A program made the translations under genes and the position numbers. From Myxocyprinus asiaticus (Eukaryota; Chordata; Actinopteri; Cypriniformes; Catostomidae), in NCBI RefSeq assembly GCF_019703515.2, contig NC_059393.1, positions 14,206,501-14,270,500 of the forward strand: a DNA stretch of 64,000 nt. Direction: 5' to 3'. Every line of letters starts with the position of its first letter. Position 1 is the stretch's first letter. The notes below the pieces were generated by a model. That model was not told where the DNA came from. It was given only the letters and a program-made list of their open reading frames with translations, and made no database searches. Below, piece by piece: positions 34,446 through 45,465 of this stretch.

Positions 34446-37003
34446 GGGGCAGCACTGCCACTGACTAATGTAGGAGGAAACACTGCAGAGTGTTTTAGTG
34501 CAGTGTTCCATCCGCATCAAAAATGTTCAACATTGCTGCATCATGCTGTTAAAGTGTGACCTGATAATATATAATAAATGAAATTTAAGGTTGTCAAAAT
34601 GCCTTCCGTAGGAAAAATGTCCCTGAGACAAGCCATTACATTTGCTTTTCAGTTACATCGACTGTGTTGTGCTACCAGCATGTATAATGTCAACATTTCA
34701 CAGCCTTTGCTCCCCATTTGTCATCCCTTGAACTCCCAGATCTCAATGGAATCCAAGAAGATCCCTGGATCCCAAATGTCTGCTGTACTCCAGCAACAAG
34801 CCAGTGCCCTTGTCTGCTTTTGTTTGGCCAGGGGCACCACTGCCTCTGTGATGTATGACATTCCCTTGAGACAGCACCTCCAGGGAGTCGACGTTCAACC
34901 TGAGCATCCATCATTCGCCCCCTCCTCATCCCTGGTCCACATCGTCCTGTCTGACTGTCCCCCCTGTGGGACACTGCTGGGTTTCCCCAAGCTACCAGTG
35001 ATAGATGGGCTTTTAGAGCAGAGTGAGACAGAATAAGGAGGTTATGTACGGTTATGTAAAGAGTTGTGTGGGCAGAACAGTTTGAAATCGATGTGAGTTG
35101 AAGAGTGCCATCAGCAGCACTAAATTGGTGCAGATCCAGCGATGATTTATGGAAGTGTTGACGCCTCCACACACCTCCCTCCAGCTCATGGGCCCTCAAG
35201 ACCCCTTCTTTGAGTTCTCGCACCTGCCCTGGAGTTACAGTAGTGTTCTTTCCTTCTAGTTCAATTTTCTTATTCATTTTAATGTGCTATCTCTCTCATT
35301 TAGGATCTAGGTTTCCTTAATTGCACCTAGTTTGTATCATCTGTAACTTTTTCAACACAGACTTTTCCTCTGATGTTCATGCTTACAGTAGCAACTTGCC
35401 AAGCTACAATATTTTTTTCTACTGTGTTTTAGCATGATCAAATCTTTCTTCATCTTTTTCTATGTAGGAAATTCCCTGAAAATCACAAAAACATCAAGCA
35501 CCACCTAGTTGCCTGTTTTCATACTCAAAGCAAGCACTTGCAAAAGTACTCATTACACTTTTATTTCACCATAGGAGTTGAGCTCTGGGTCACAGAAACT
35601 GTTTGGACACTCGGGCCACAATTAAAAATACAGTGTGTGAATTTCTCTGCATTAGAAAATAAAATATCAACCAAGTGGCAAATATCTCCAAAGAAATGAT
35701 GCTAGACCCTTTTTTTGTTTAGAACTAATTTAACTTTTATAGCCATTTTGCAATGAGTTTAAACCAAATAGTCCATTACAGTGATTTTAACTGGATGTAG
35801 AAGTCAGTTCCCCAGAAATCTTCACAGGTGTTCTAGCAACAGTAGTTCATTACATTAACTATGGACAAGTTTCACATTTGGCACGTTTGACATTTCGAAC
35901 AGTGTCGATATTTTTTGTCTTCATTTTGAACAGTATCTATTGTTTTATGATTTAAAACCTAACAAACTACTTTTTGTGAAATGTTTTGCTTGAAACATCT
36001 TTCTGTAAAATAAATGCCTCTTTTACGATATTTTGCTATCTAATGCAATGACATTCGTACGTTCTAAGTATGTATTGGGGCCACTTAACAGTATATGCCT
36101 ATGGATTTGCAGTTCTTTCCATCTGCCTACTGAAGACCTAGCAGCAGTGTTTTCCCATTCTTTATCCTATTTTTATATCATTGATGTTCTCCCATGTAGA
36201 TATTTTATATTTATCCAGCCTCTCAACAGCTGTAGTACAGGGAAAAATACTAATTTGCTTTATTCACCCTGCACGTATCTGCTAACAGCTGTTATGTAAT
36301 TCTCAGGTGGATTTGATACCTTGCCGAGGTGAACAAGAGAGCAAAGAGGTAGTCGTGTCTCTCATTTAGTCATGACAGCTTTGGGGCCAGAGGTCAGCTG
36401 CATTCGAATTCCATTGCAGCAGAAGCTAAAATTGGAACTTAAATGTGCTTGAAATTCATTTACATTTCAAATGCACCAATACATTTTTAAGTGCAGAAAA
36501 TGAGTCTTCTCATGATTGAATTGCTGTATCAACATAGGACTGAAGTCAGCTTTGGATAGCTCATTATGTAGTATACTGTAGCTCTTGTAACTTTTAACAC
36601 CTGTCATGCAATTTTTATCTCCCTAGAGAGTTTGGATTAACTTAGATTGTATCGTTTTTTTAAATTTGAAACAGTATATCTGTATTCCGGACTGGGATAG
36701 GGCGAGGCTAGAGAATGGCTTGGCCTCGTGCCCTTTTAAGAACACAGTATTTTTATACATTATTCATTCCAGTCATTGACTGATCCTTGGAGACTTCCCA
36801 TCACTGACATCAGACTCCCATTCTTATTCACTCATTTAGCTCAAATTGAAATTTGTACTAGGTATTGAATATTTTTAACAATTCAATATCAGCATTGCTC
36901 GTCACCAGTCTATGTTGTGTATGGGATGTTGGTGTGTTGGTGTCCCAACCAGGCTTCTTAACTGCCTTAACCAGCAAGACTTTACTAGAAAGACCATTCT
37001 GGT
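34446..37003. other. Non-coding stretch, no certain gene
   Basis: Two long frames overlap on opposite strands (34578-35036 plus, 34690-35277 minus). Neither has a recognisable domain or splice context, so neither is called. The rest is AT-rich with no repeat boundary seen. Confidence 0.4.
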
Positions 37004-37100
37004 CTGTGTTGCCCAAAAGCATTGCAAGCTTAAGTTGATTGTAGAGACCACTGGCACCAATGGTTTCAATGATCTACTTAGATGCTTTTGGGAAACGCAG
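37004..37100. mobile_element. Short palindromic MITE (~97 bp)
   Basis: The left end CTGTGTTGCCCAAAAGCAT and right end ATGCTTTTGGGAAACGCAG are inverted repeats over about 20 bp with few mismatches. A short internal region includes AGCTTAAG. The form is common in cyprinid DNA. No target duplication was resolved. Confidence 0.5.
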
Positions 37101-37768
37101 CCCTGATTGACTATTTTTTGCCGTTTATCAGCATGGCTGTGCTGGTCCACCTACTAGACCAGAACAAAAACTGCATAAGCAGCCTGATATATATTCATTT
37201 TGATCTAAGCTGTTTCAGAAGGGTAGGCCAATGTAGCACCTTTAAACACTTGTATTTCTGCATTCCGGTAGAGTTGTTGTACATTAGCATGGATATGTAA
37301 ATTCACATAAGAGCACTTTTCTAAATAAGACAATTACATTTAATAAGCAGCTTAAATGTGCTCTGTTGACAACGGCGCATGAGGCCGAGAGATGTAGTGT
37401 GTGGAAAGAAAGTGGCAAGGTAGTAATCAGTGTCTATTATATTAGTTCTCGTTATTCCCTGACATAATGACCTATGATACCAGCTGTGACACCTCAGTCA
37501 TATTCAGGTATAGTTTTGAGTTTCACATACTTTTGCACTGTTCTACACCATTTGTAGTACAAGTAGTATATGTCATTTGTTTACAATGGAAAATGCAACA
37601 CGAATTAGAGTACTACGAGTACTCTATGAAACTGAATGATCTACTAAAAATTTTCTGTGGGGAAGAAAATACCTTACAAATGTGAGTTGAATGCTTTATT
37701 ATCACCCCACATTGGGTGAATATGAACTTGCTAAGATATGATAAGGTTAGCTAATGTGCTAAAGCTAG
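37101..37768. other. Non-coding stretch, no gene seen
   Basis: The frames at 37082-37300 and 37467-37685 have no domain. No repeat is recognised. Confidence 0.4.
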
Positions 37769-37770
37769 TA

Positions 37771-39390
37771 CAGTGCATCCGGAAAGTATTCGCAGCGCTT
37801 CACTTTTTCCACATTTTGTTATGTTACAGCCTTATTCCAAAATGGATTAAATTCATTATTTTCCTCAATTCTACAAACAATACCCCATAATGACAACATG
37901 AAAGTAGTTTGTTTGAAATCTTTGCAAATTTATTAAAAAAAAAAAATTTAAAAAAAAATTTAAAAAAAAAACACATGTACATAAGTATTCACAGCCTTTG
38001 CTCAATACTTTGTTGAAGCACCTTTGGCACCAATTACAGCCTCAAGTCTTTTTGAGTATGATGCTACAAGCTTGGGACACCTATTTTTGGGCAGTTTCTC
38101 CCATTCTTCTTTGCTGGACATCTCAAGCTACATCAGGTTGGATGGGGAGCGTCGGTGCACAGCCATTTTCAGATCTCTCCAGAGATGTTAAATCAGGTTC
38201 AAGTCTGGGCTCTGGCTGGGCCACTCAAGGACATTCACAGAGTTGTCCCGGAGCCACTCCTTTGTTATCTTGGCTGTGTGCTTAGGGCCGTTGTCCTGCT
38301 GGAAGATGAACCTTCACCCCAGTCTGAGGTCCAGAGCGCTCTGGAGCAGGTTTTCATCAAGGATGTCTCTGTACATTGCTGCATTCATCTTTCCCTCAAT
38401 CCTGAATAGTCTCCCAGTTCCTGCTGCTGAAAAACATCCCACAGCATGATGCTGCCACCACCATGCTTCACTGTAGGGATGGTATTGGCCAGGTGATGAG
38501 CGGTGCCTGGTTTCCTCCAGACATTGCCATTCAGGTCAGAGTTCAATCTTTGTTTCTCATGGTCTGAGAGTCCTTCAGGTGCCTTTTGGCAAACTCCAGG
38601 CGGGCTGTCATGTGCCTTTTACTGAGGAGTGGCTTCTGTCTGGCCACTCTACCATTCAGGCCTGATTGGTGGAGTGCTGCAGAGATGGTTGTTCTTCTGG
38701 AAGGTTCTCCTCTCTCCACAGAGAAATGCTGGGGCTCTGTCAGACTGACCATCGGGTTCTTGGTCACCTCCCTGACTAAGGCCCTTCTCCCCCGATCGCT
38801 CAGTTTGGCCAGGCGGCCAACTCTAGGAAGAGTCCTGGTGGTTCCAAACTTCTTCCATTTACGGATGATGGAGGCCACTGTGCTCACTGGGACCTTCAAT
38901 GCTGCAGACATTTTTCTGTACCCTTCCCCAGATCTGTGCCTCAATACAATCCTGTCTCGGAGGTCTACAGACAATTCCTTGGACTTCATGGCTTGGTTTG
39001 TGCTCTGACATGCACTGTTAACTGTGGGACCTTATATAGACAGGTGTGTGCCTTTCCAAATCATGTCCAATCAACTGAATTTACCACAGGTGGACTCCAA
39101 TCAAGTTGTAGAAACATCTCAAGGATGATCAGTGGAAACAGGATGCACCTGAGCTCAATTTTGAGTGTCATGGCAAAGGCTGTGAATACTTATGTACATG
39201 TGATTTTTTTCATTTCTTATTTTTAATCAATTTGCAAAGATTTCAAACAAACTTCTTTCATGTTGTCATTATGGGGTATTGTTTGTAGAATTTTGAGGAA
39301 AATAATGAATTTAATCCATTTTGGAATAAGGCTGTAACATAACAAAATGTGGAAAAAGTGAAGCGCTGTGAATACTTTCCGGATGCACTG
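37771..39390 (-). mobile_element. Tc1/mariner element D, 1620 bp, long inverted repeats
   Basis: TA at both sides (37769-37770 and 39391-39392). The terminal inverted repeats are about 165 bp (37771-37937 and 39225-39390), starting CAGTGCATCCGGAAAGTATT, much longer than in the other Tc1 elements here. They carry an outer motif and an inner near-repeat, like the IR/DR group. The A-rich stretch at 37932-37972 is just inside the left repeat. Confidence 0.95.
38005..38989 (-). pseudogene. Tc1 transposase D, degraded
   Basis: The start (MKSKELSVDLRDRIV) and N-terminal 140 residues are open (38989-38543): HTH with YRKMSAALKVPVSTV, then RTLPRVGRLAK, TTISAALHQSG and GRVARQKPLL. After SQTMRNKD the frame breaks and the usual WSDETK block with the first catalytic Asp is not found, so it seems deleted. 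Sense continues in other frames ([14 protein letters not shown] near 38480), then to the C-terminal KRLEAVI-like end near 38020. Several shifts and stops. Non-functional. Confidence 0.88.
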
Positions 39391-39392
39391 TA

Positions 39393-42300
39393 CATTATGT
39401 GCTAGTTTTAGCACATAATGCAAAGCAGACAAACACATGAACACAATTCACAAATGTAAGATACAGTCAAAAAGCAGCACTGGTCCCACTGGGAAAGTAA
39501 TTGTTTCATCAACTGGCCCACAACGCGCTCACACTGACCATCCTTGTTGATGACCCTTGCAGTGTATAGTACATCATTTGAGCTGCTATTCTCCATAGTC
39601 ACATCACTACTGATTGTCTTGTAATGATCCTGTACACTCCACCTGTTGTTTGAAGCAGTGATCTGTGCTGATTGGACAGCTTCTTAGTGTCACCTGATAC
39701 GGGTTTGACCTAGGGGCTGGATATTTGTTTCGGTTACCGGAGAACATGGGGGAGGGTTTGAAGAAGGGTTGTGCTGGGGTACCTCTAAAATCTCACTGTT
39801 CAATAACAACCTGGTACTTAGGGACTGGACTGTTGAAATTTTGAACCAAAGGTGAGTCCTTGTCTGTCATTATTATGGTGATTAGTGGCACGTTAAAATT
39901 TAGCACTAGCATGGGTCGAAATACTTGGACTAAAAATGCATTTAGCGGGATATCTTCCATTGCATACTGGTTAGAGAGGACTAAATGAGCATTGAAATTT
40001 CTTTTTATGTAAGATTTTTCTGTCTTTTTATTGCAATGATAACTCATGCAAAGCAGATATGATCTGAAGCCATGGCTAGCTCAAAGCCTGGATAGATTAA
40101 TTTCCTTACTTATTAGACTAGTAGAAAGGAGATTAAAAGGATATCATGAGCTTAAACAGGACTAAGTCATCTGAGATATCAGCTTGTTCATGTGTAAAGT
40201 GTTCATGACATACTAAAGCCTTTCCTACTTTGTTTCTCTCATATCTGGACCCATGGGCGCCTGCAGGATTTAATCTGAAGCTGTTAAGAGCATTTTCTAC
40301 GAGCGATTTTATGAACATTCATTATTTTTTATGTGCGCCCAGGGTGTGAAATAGCACCCACCAAATGCGATGAGACTCAATCCAGTTCGTGAGCTCCTCG
40401 TCCAAATGCAGGTATTTCATGCTCGAGTAATTTTGCTCATCTACCCGCAACAGGTGGGTGACTTGTAAGACGTCTTGGAGTGACACATGACAAGAAATGC
40501 TGTAAGTCACAAAGACACGCGCTTGAATAAACACACTTTATTATATTTTTAAGAACAGACAAAAGAAAAACCATCAATGCTCGTGTCTGATTCGCTGTTT
40601 GTTCAGAGACGTGCAGCGCGAGCCTGTCTCGTAGAACAAGCACGTAAAGAGTTATCACTCCTTTTTCTCTGTTTCATTTGACTGAAAACTTTGCAAGAAT
40701 AATGTCATCTATGAGAATGCTGCAAATGATCTCCAATCATCTCGTGAAGTGCTGTGAGTTTCGCTTTATTTCCACGGAGCAGTTCGCTCTTACACATTGT
40801 GAATGTGACTCTGCTGGTTCAGTAATATATATACAGGTATCTTTGTATTAAAGAAACAAAGACGAAAGTGATAACATAAAGTAATACAAGACACGCTCAC
40901 CTTGAACCTAAAATTGAGTTCTATTTTATTTTCTTTAGGCAGCATAAACTGTATTAACAAAACGCAATACAAACACATTCGCTAAGAACACACATTTGGC
41001 AGCATTTTTTGGGAACAGAAGGGAATTTATTAGGCTTATTTATTATGATGATTATTATAATTATCTTTACATTTATAATTGTCTTTAGTTCTTCATTTGT
41101 AGGCTATTAGTAATTTTTCACCTGGTGTTTTTGACGGATGCTTGCGTGATAGCACATGGGGCCGTTGGAGACGGTAAATGTTTGGATTTGGGGAGGTGAT
41201 TATATATAAGATTTTTTAATCACTTTATTTTAATTGCTTTTTTCATTTTGTGCAATTTTAATTTAGAAATGTGTTAAGTTTTTCGTGTTTCAATAAATTT
41301 ATTTCATTTTTAAGCAAAATCAATAAAGCAAAAATATTCACCGACCCTCGGCAGGGGGGTTGACCATATAATCGGATATCGCGATATTTTAAAGGCGATT
41401 ATCATTAAAATATTTTTAACATATCGCCCAGCCCAAAAGGGATGTTAAATTTTTCATGAACAATTGTAAATTGAAGTAGTTTTATGGAGACAAACACGTG
41501 TACTCAATTCCGTATTGCAACATGTTACCTATACATTTTTGCATATTTGTTTGTTTTTGTGTTTTTTAGTCTATGGGCAATATAAACATTTTATTTTATT
41601 GAAAAATGTAGAAAAAATTATTTGTTTGTGCTATGGCTCTTTTGAAAAAAATGCATCAACTAAATATTAAAAAATTGGCTCCTTAGTGAAAAAAGGTTCC
41701 CCACCCCTGCCCTAGGGGGCCACCAGAAACTCCACCTGCTGCCCTTCCTCGCACATTATATGTTATTCAAGGATATGATAGCAGTCGCTGAACACAGTGA
41801 TCACCTCGCAGCTCGCACCACATCAGATGCCTCACATACCCAATCCCACCCCCCACCCCCATTCCGATGATCACAGAACTCGCCGTAGGGTATAAATTTG
41901 GCCAACGCCAGCCCTGGATAGCAGTCACAGGTTAGATTCCCATGGTATGCATGTACTGATTAAACTTGTTGCCTAAATGCACTGTAAATAGCTTTTGAGA
42001 AAAGTTTGTGCCAAATGCATATACTGTATATATAATGTAGTGGGATGGATGGATGTGGGATTTTTGGGATTTTCGATTGGACACTACAGGACAACCATAT
42101 GTCTGATCAGTTAGACAGCATAAAACACTAGGTCAGAACAGTCTGAAGGCATGTTCCGAGTTTGGAGGATATAGCTTGAAAGCTCTACAAGGAGTTGCAT
42201 TTGATAATTTTGGTCTTGGTTGAGAGAATTTGGAAAAACCTCAACCATGCCTTTAGAATAACAGTTTTAACAAAGTTAGCTTTGTCTAGTCAACATAAAT

Positions 42301-42394
42301 GTTTGTTTCAGAATGTTATAGATGTGGTGTTATAGATTAGTGTTGCAAAAGTATTTATTAATTAATACCTGTTTTTTTGTGTTTTTGTCTATAG
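39393..42394. other. Non-coding stretch upstream of lingo3, with hAT-like ends
   Basis: It includes the end of the intron before the lingo3 coding exon. Repeat debris: text at 41355-41432 ending ATATCGCCCAGCCC, and AAAAGGTTCCCCACCCCTG ending about 41709, both in the style of hAT ends. GCCAACGCCAGCCCTGG near 41900-41916 is a third candidate end. No partners with 8-bp duplications were found. The frame at 40322-40534 (minus) has no certain identity. Confidence 0.4.
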
Positions 42395-42395
42395 G
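42385..42395 (+). promoter_or_regulatory. Splice acceptor before the lingo3 coding exon
   Basis: A T-rich tract (42371-42390) leads to TCTATAG at 42388-42394, 44 bp before the ATG. The following bases have no coding sense, so the exon would begin with 5' UTR at 42395. LINGO genes have their coding region in one exon behind untranslated exons, which fits. Confidence 0.6.
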
Positions 42396-42438
42396 TGTGA
42401 GGTGCAGTGATTCAGCCCCTGTAAGGTAGCGAAGGGGC

Positions 42439-44256
42439 ATGGCGGGTTGTCCACGCCTGAGCTTACCGGGGCTGCTTCTGCTCCAAATCACTGCATTCAT
42501 AACACATGGCCAAAACTGCCCACAGCGCTGTGACTGTATCCCTCAGCAGAGAACTGTGTTGTGTCAGAACAAGCACCTGAATTCTATTCCTGGGGGCATC
42601 CCTACTGACACACGGACACTGGACCTGAGTGGCAACAGTTTACGCTGGGTGGAATACAATGACCTGGCAACCTTCTCAAGACTGGAAGAGCTAGACCTGA
42701 GTGAGAACCTCATCAGTGTGCTGGAACCCAATGCCTTTTCCAGCTTACTAAAACTCAGAGTGTTGCGTCTACGAGCCAACCAGCTTAAACTCGTGCCTAT
42801 GGGTGCCTTTTCTCATCTCACAAACCTCACCACTCTGGACTTGAGTGGGAATAAACTGGTCATCCTCTTAGACTTCACCTTCCAGGACTTGCGGAACCTC
42901 CGCAATTTGGAGGTCGGTGATAATGACCTGGTGTACATTTCAAACAAAGCGTTCCTGGGTTTGGTGGGCCTTCAAGAACTCACCATTGAAAGGTGCAATC
43001 TGACTTCTATATCTGGACAATCTCTTTCTTATCTTCGCGGCTTGGTGACTCTTCGATTACGCTACCTCAGTATTGCTTCATTGGAAGAGCAGAACTTTCG
43101 AAAACTTGGAGGGCTCCGAGGTCTTGAGATTGACCATTGGCCCTTCCTTAAGTACATCTCTCCACACAGCTTCCAGGGTCTCAACCTTTCTTGGCTCTCG
43201 ATTACCAACACCAACATTTCCACCGTGCCTACGGGTGCTCTTCGTAACCTTGTTCACTTGGCCAGCCTCAACCTTTCTTACAACCCCATCTCTGTTCTAG
43301 AGTCCTGGGCTTTGCGGGACCTTGTCCGCTTGAAGGAATTGCACCTAGTTGGAACAAACCTGATATCAGTGCAGCCCTATGGCCTTGGAGGTTTGCAGCA
43401 GATACGATTGCTCAACTTATCAAACAATGGATTAGTAGCTCTGGAAGAGGGCTCTTTCCACTCAATTAACACATTGGAGACATTGCGAGTAGATGGTAAC
43501 CCTTTGTCTTGCGACTGCCGCCTACTGTGGATACTGCAACGCCGCAAGACCCTCAACTTCGACGGAAAGTCACCCGTTTGCAACACACCTGTGGAAGTAC
43601 GAGGGAAAGCTCTTAGTACCTTTTCGGACTCAGCACTTTTTGACCATTTTACATGTCAGCGGCCAAAAATCCGCAACCGCAAATTACAACAGCTGACAGC
43701 ACGTGAAGGCCAAGTAGTGTCATTTGTATGTAGAGCATACGGAGACCCAACTCCAGTTATCTTTTGGATTTCACCTCAGAGGCGTCGTATCACCACCAAG
43801 AGCACTGGCCGTGTCATTGTTCTGCCTGAAGGTACACTAGAGATCCGTTACGCCCAGGTGACAGACAGTGGTACCTACATATGCATAGCAAGCAATGCTG
43901 GCGGCAATGATACCTACTTCGCCACACTAACAGTGAGTGGATTGCCACTAGATGGTGCTTTTGCGACAAATCGCACCTACTACGTGAGCGATCTCAATGA
44001 CACAAACTTAAACGACACCCGTGTCTTCCTAAAGTTCACGCTGGACCTCAAAACTATCCTGGTGTCCACAGCAATGGGTTGCATCACTTTTTTGGGTGTG
44101 GTGCTTTTCTGTTTCATTCTTTTGTTTGTGTGGAGCCGAGGACGAGGTCAGCACAAGAACAATTTCTCAGTAGAGTATTCCTTCAGAAAGGTTGATGGTC
44201 CTGCTGCCAGTGGTGGGCAAGGGGGTGCTCGAAAGTTTAACATGAAGATGATATAA
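42439..44256 (+). CDS. lingo3: LINGO3-type leucine-rich repeat and Ig membrane protein
   Basis: 605 residues, intact and in one exon, as usual for LINGO. Order: signal peptide (about 1-24), Cys-rich LRR N-cap (CPQRCDC), about a dozen leucine-rich repeats (about 55-350), C-cap (NPLSCDCRLLW near 353), an Ig-like domain (about 412-498, with Cys in VSFVCRA and YICIASN), N-glycosylation sites (NDT, NRT, NLS), one membrane helix (about 539-565, TILVSTAMGCITFLG) and a 40-residue tail with HKNNFSVEYSFRK and the C-terminal ARKFNMKMI. The tail matches the LINGO3 form and not LINGO1. It is a type I surface protein of the nervous system; its ligand is not certain for LINGO3. Fish may have lingo3a and lingo3b, which I cannot tell apart. 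Confidence 0.93.
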   Translation: MAGCPRLSLPGLLLLQITAFITHGQNCPQRCDCIPQQRTVLCQNKHLNSIPGGIPTDTRTLDLSGNSLRWVEYNDLATFSRLEELDLSENLISVLEPNAFSSLLKLRVLRLRANQLKLVPMGAFSHLTNLTTLDLSGNKLVILLDFTFQDLRNLRNLEVGDNDLVYISNKAFLGLVGLQELTIERCNLTSISGQSLSYLRGLVTLRLRYLSIASLEEQNFRKLGGLRGLEIDHWPFLKYISPHSFQGLNLSWLSITNTNISTVPTGALRNLVHLASLNLSYNPISVLESWALRDLVRLKELHLVGTNLISVQPYGLGGLQQIRLLNLSNNGLVALEEGSFHSINTLETLRVDGNPLSCDCRLLWILQRRKTLNFDGKSPVCNTPVEVRGKALSTFSDSALFDHFTCQRPKIRNRKLQQLTAREGQVVSFVCRAYGDPTPVIFWISPQRRRITTKSTGRVIVLPEGTLEIRYAQVTDSGTYICIASNAGGNDTYFATLTVSGLPLDGAFATNRTYYVSDLNDTNLNDTRVFLKFTLDLKTILVSTAMGCITFLGVVLFCFILLFVWSRGRGQHKNNFSVEYSFRKVDGPAASGGQGGARKFNMKMI

Positions 44257-44874
44257 AAGGGACGTATGGACACGCCAACAAGTTCAATAGATAAAACACA
44301 CATTTTTCTTATTTCAGACTGAAATACATTTCTATTACCAGTCCTGTATCCTGCTACGGTTCACTCTTTTAAATTTTGAGATGCAGAGGATTTTAATGGG
44401 CTCAAAGAATAATGCAGTTACTGAGAGGTACGTTCAGTCAGCTTAATATTAAACTATATATTTGTTGGCTTGTGGAATTTTACACAATAATTAAGATTTC
44501 AGACTGCTGTATGGGGCAGGCTGGCATATGGTACCTACAGTATTTGAAAATTCTCATGATTGTACAGCGGGAAGGCTAAGCTTGTAATGATGTGTAATAA
44601 CAATTTAAAATTTTAAAATGTAATTTCCACAGAATATGTCTGCATCCTGAAAAGAAGAAAGATTGAATGAATTCTTCTATATTTTGGGGGTTATTGCTGG
44701 AAAATTCCATAATAATTTATAATATAATTATCAAGGGGTGCTTTCTGCATGCCAAGTAATTGCCAAATGTCCTCCAAAGTTAAACTTTTCAAACAAAGCC
44801 AATTCAAACTTGTATGCCCATGAGTTTGTAGGTGATAAAGCCCACAGTTCACACTGCCAATCTTAAAATACAAG
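44257..44874 (+). other. Probable lingo3 3' UTR and downstream DNA
   Basis: Follows the lingo3 stop directly. It is AT-rich with no coding sense. No clear AATAAA signal is seen in the first 600 bases, so the transcript end cannot be placed. Confidence 0.4.
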
Positions 44875-44878
44875 GATT

Positions 44879-44918
44879 TGTGGCAGACACGCCTCTTGTT
44901 CGTCAGAAAGGACGTGTG

Positions 44919-44965
<47 letters not shown>

Positions 44966-45461
44966 CGTCTCTGGCTCCTCCTTATCTCTCTCTCCCGCTG
45001 ACTGGAACAACTCAGCGTCAGGCGTGCATTCTCATAGCCCGGCCACGCCCTCCTCCTCGTCACATACCCCCAACGGCCGATTCAGGCCGGGGAACCAACC
45101 GGCCTGACCTACCCCCCCAACCCGGAGTGGAGGAGATGCTCCTTCGGCTGTTACGCTGCCGGCTGGTCTTCCCTGCCTCCTGGGAACCTGAGTAGGACGA
45201 GGGGAGGGAGAGGGGAGAGAGAAAAACACTCCAGTTCCCCACCATGCTGCCATTTGGTCCTCAGCCAGCTGTGCGGCGATCCTTCGTGATGCCAGGCGAT
45301 GTACTTCGTCTCCTGGCGGACGTCAGCAGCTCCTCCGCCTCCTGGTGTGCGTGTCTCTCTCTCTCTTGCATCTCCGGCTCCTCCTTATTTCTCTCTCCCA
45401 CTGATAGGGGCAACTCAGCGCCTGGTGTGCATCCTCACGGCCCGCCCTCCTCCCCATCACA
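44879..45461. mobile_element. LTR-like element with internal duplication
   Basis: Starts TGTGGCAGAC and ends CATCACA, flanked by GATT (44875-44878 and 45462-45465; one more T also matches). Inside, a ~105-bp segment occurs twice (about 44963-45065 and 45367-45460), each preceded by a CT run and containing GGCTCCTCCTTAT. The GC-rich middle has no coding sense. A solo LTR or short non-autonomous LTR element fits. Orientation is unknown. Confidence 0.5.
44928..44962. repeat. (CT)n microsatellite
   Basis: Almost pure CT run inside the LTR-like element. A shorter run (45353-45365) lies at the start of the second copy of the internal duplication. Confidence 0.9.
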
Positions 45462-45465
45462 GATT

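Noticed and set aside
34578..35277. Overlapping 152- and 195-residue open frames on opposite strands
   Set aside because: No recognisable domain in either, no convincing splice sites, and overlapping antisense frames in moderately GC-rich DNA often arise by chance.
44863..45063. Arg/Glu-rich open frames
   Set aside because: They are translations of the CT microsatellite and its flanks.
44832..45195. Second coding exon for lingo3
   Set aside because: lingo3 already has a complete C-terminus with stop at 44256, and this region is repeat DNA.
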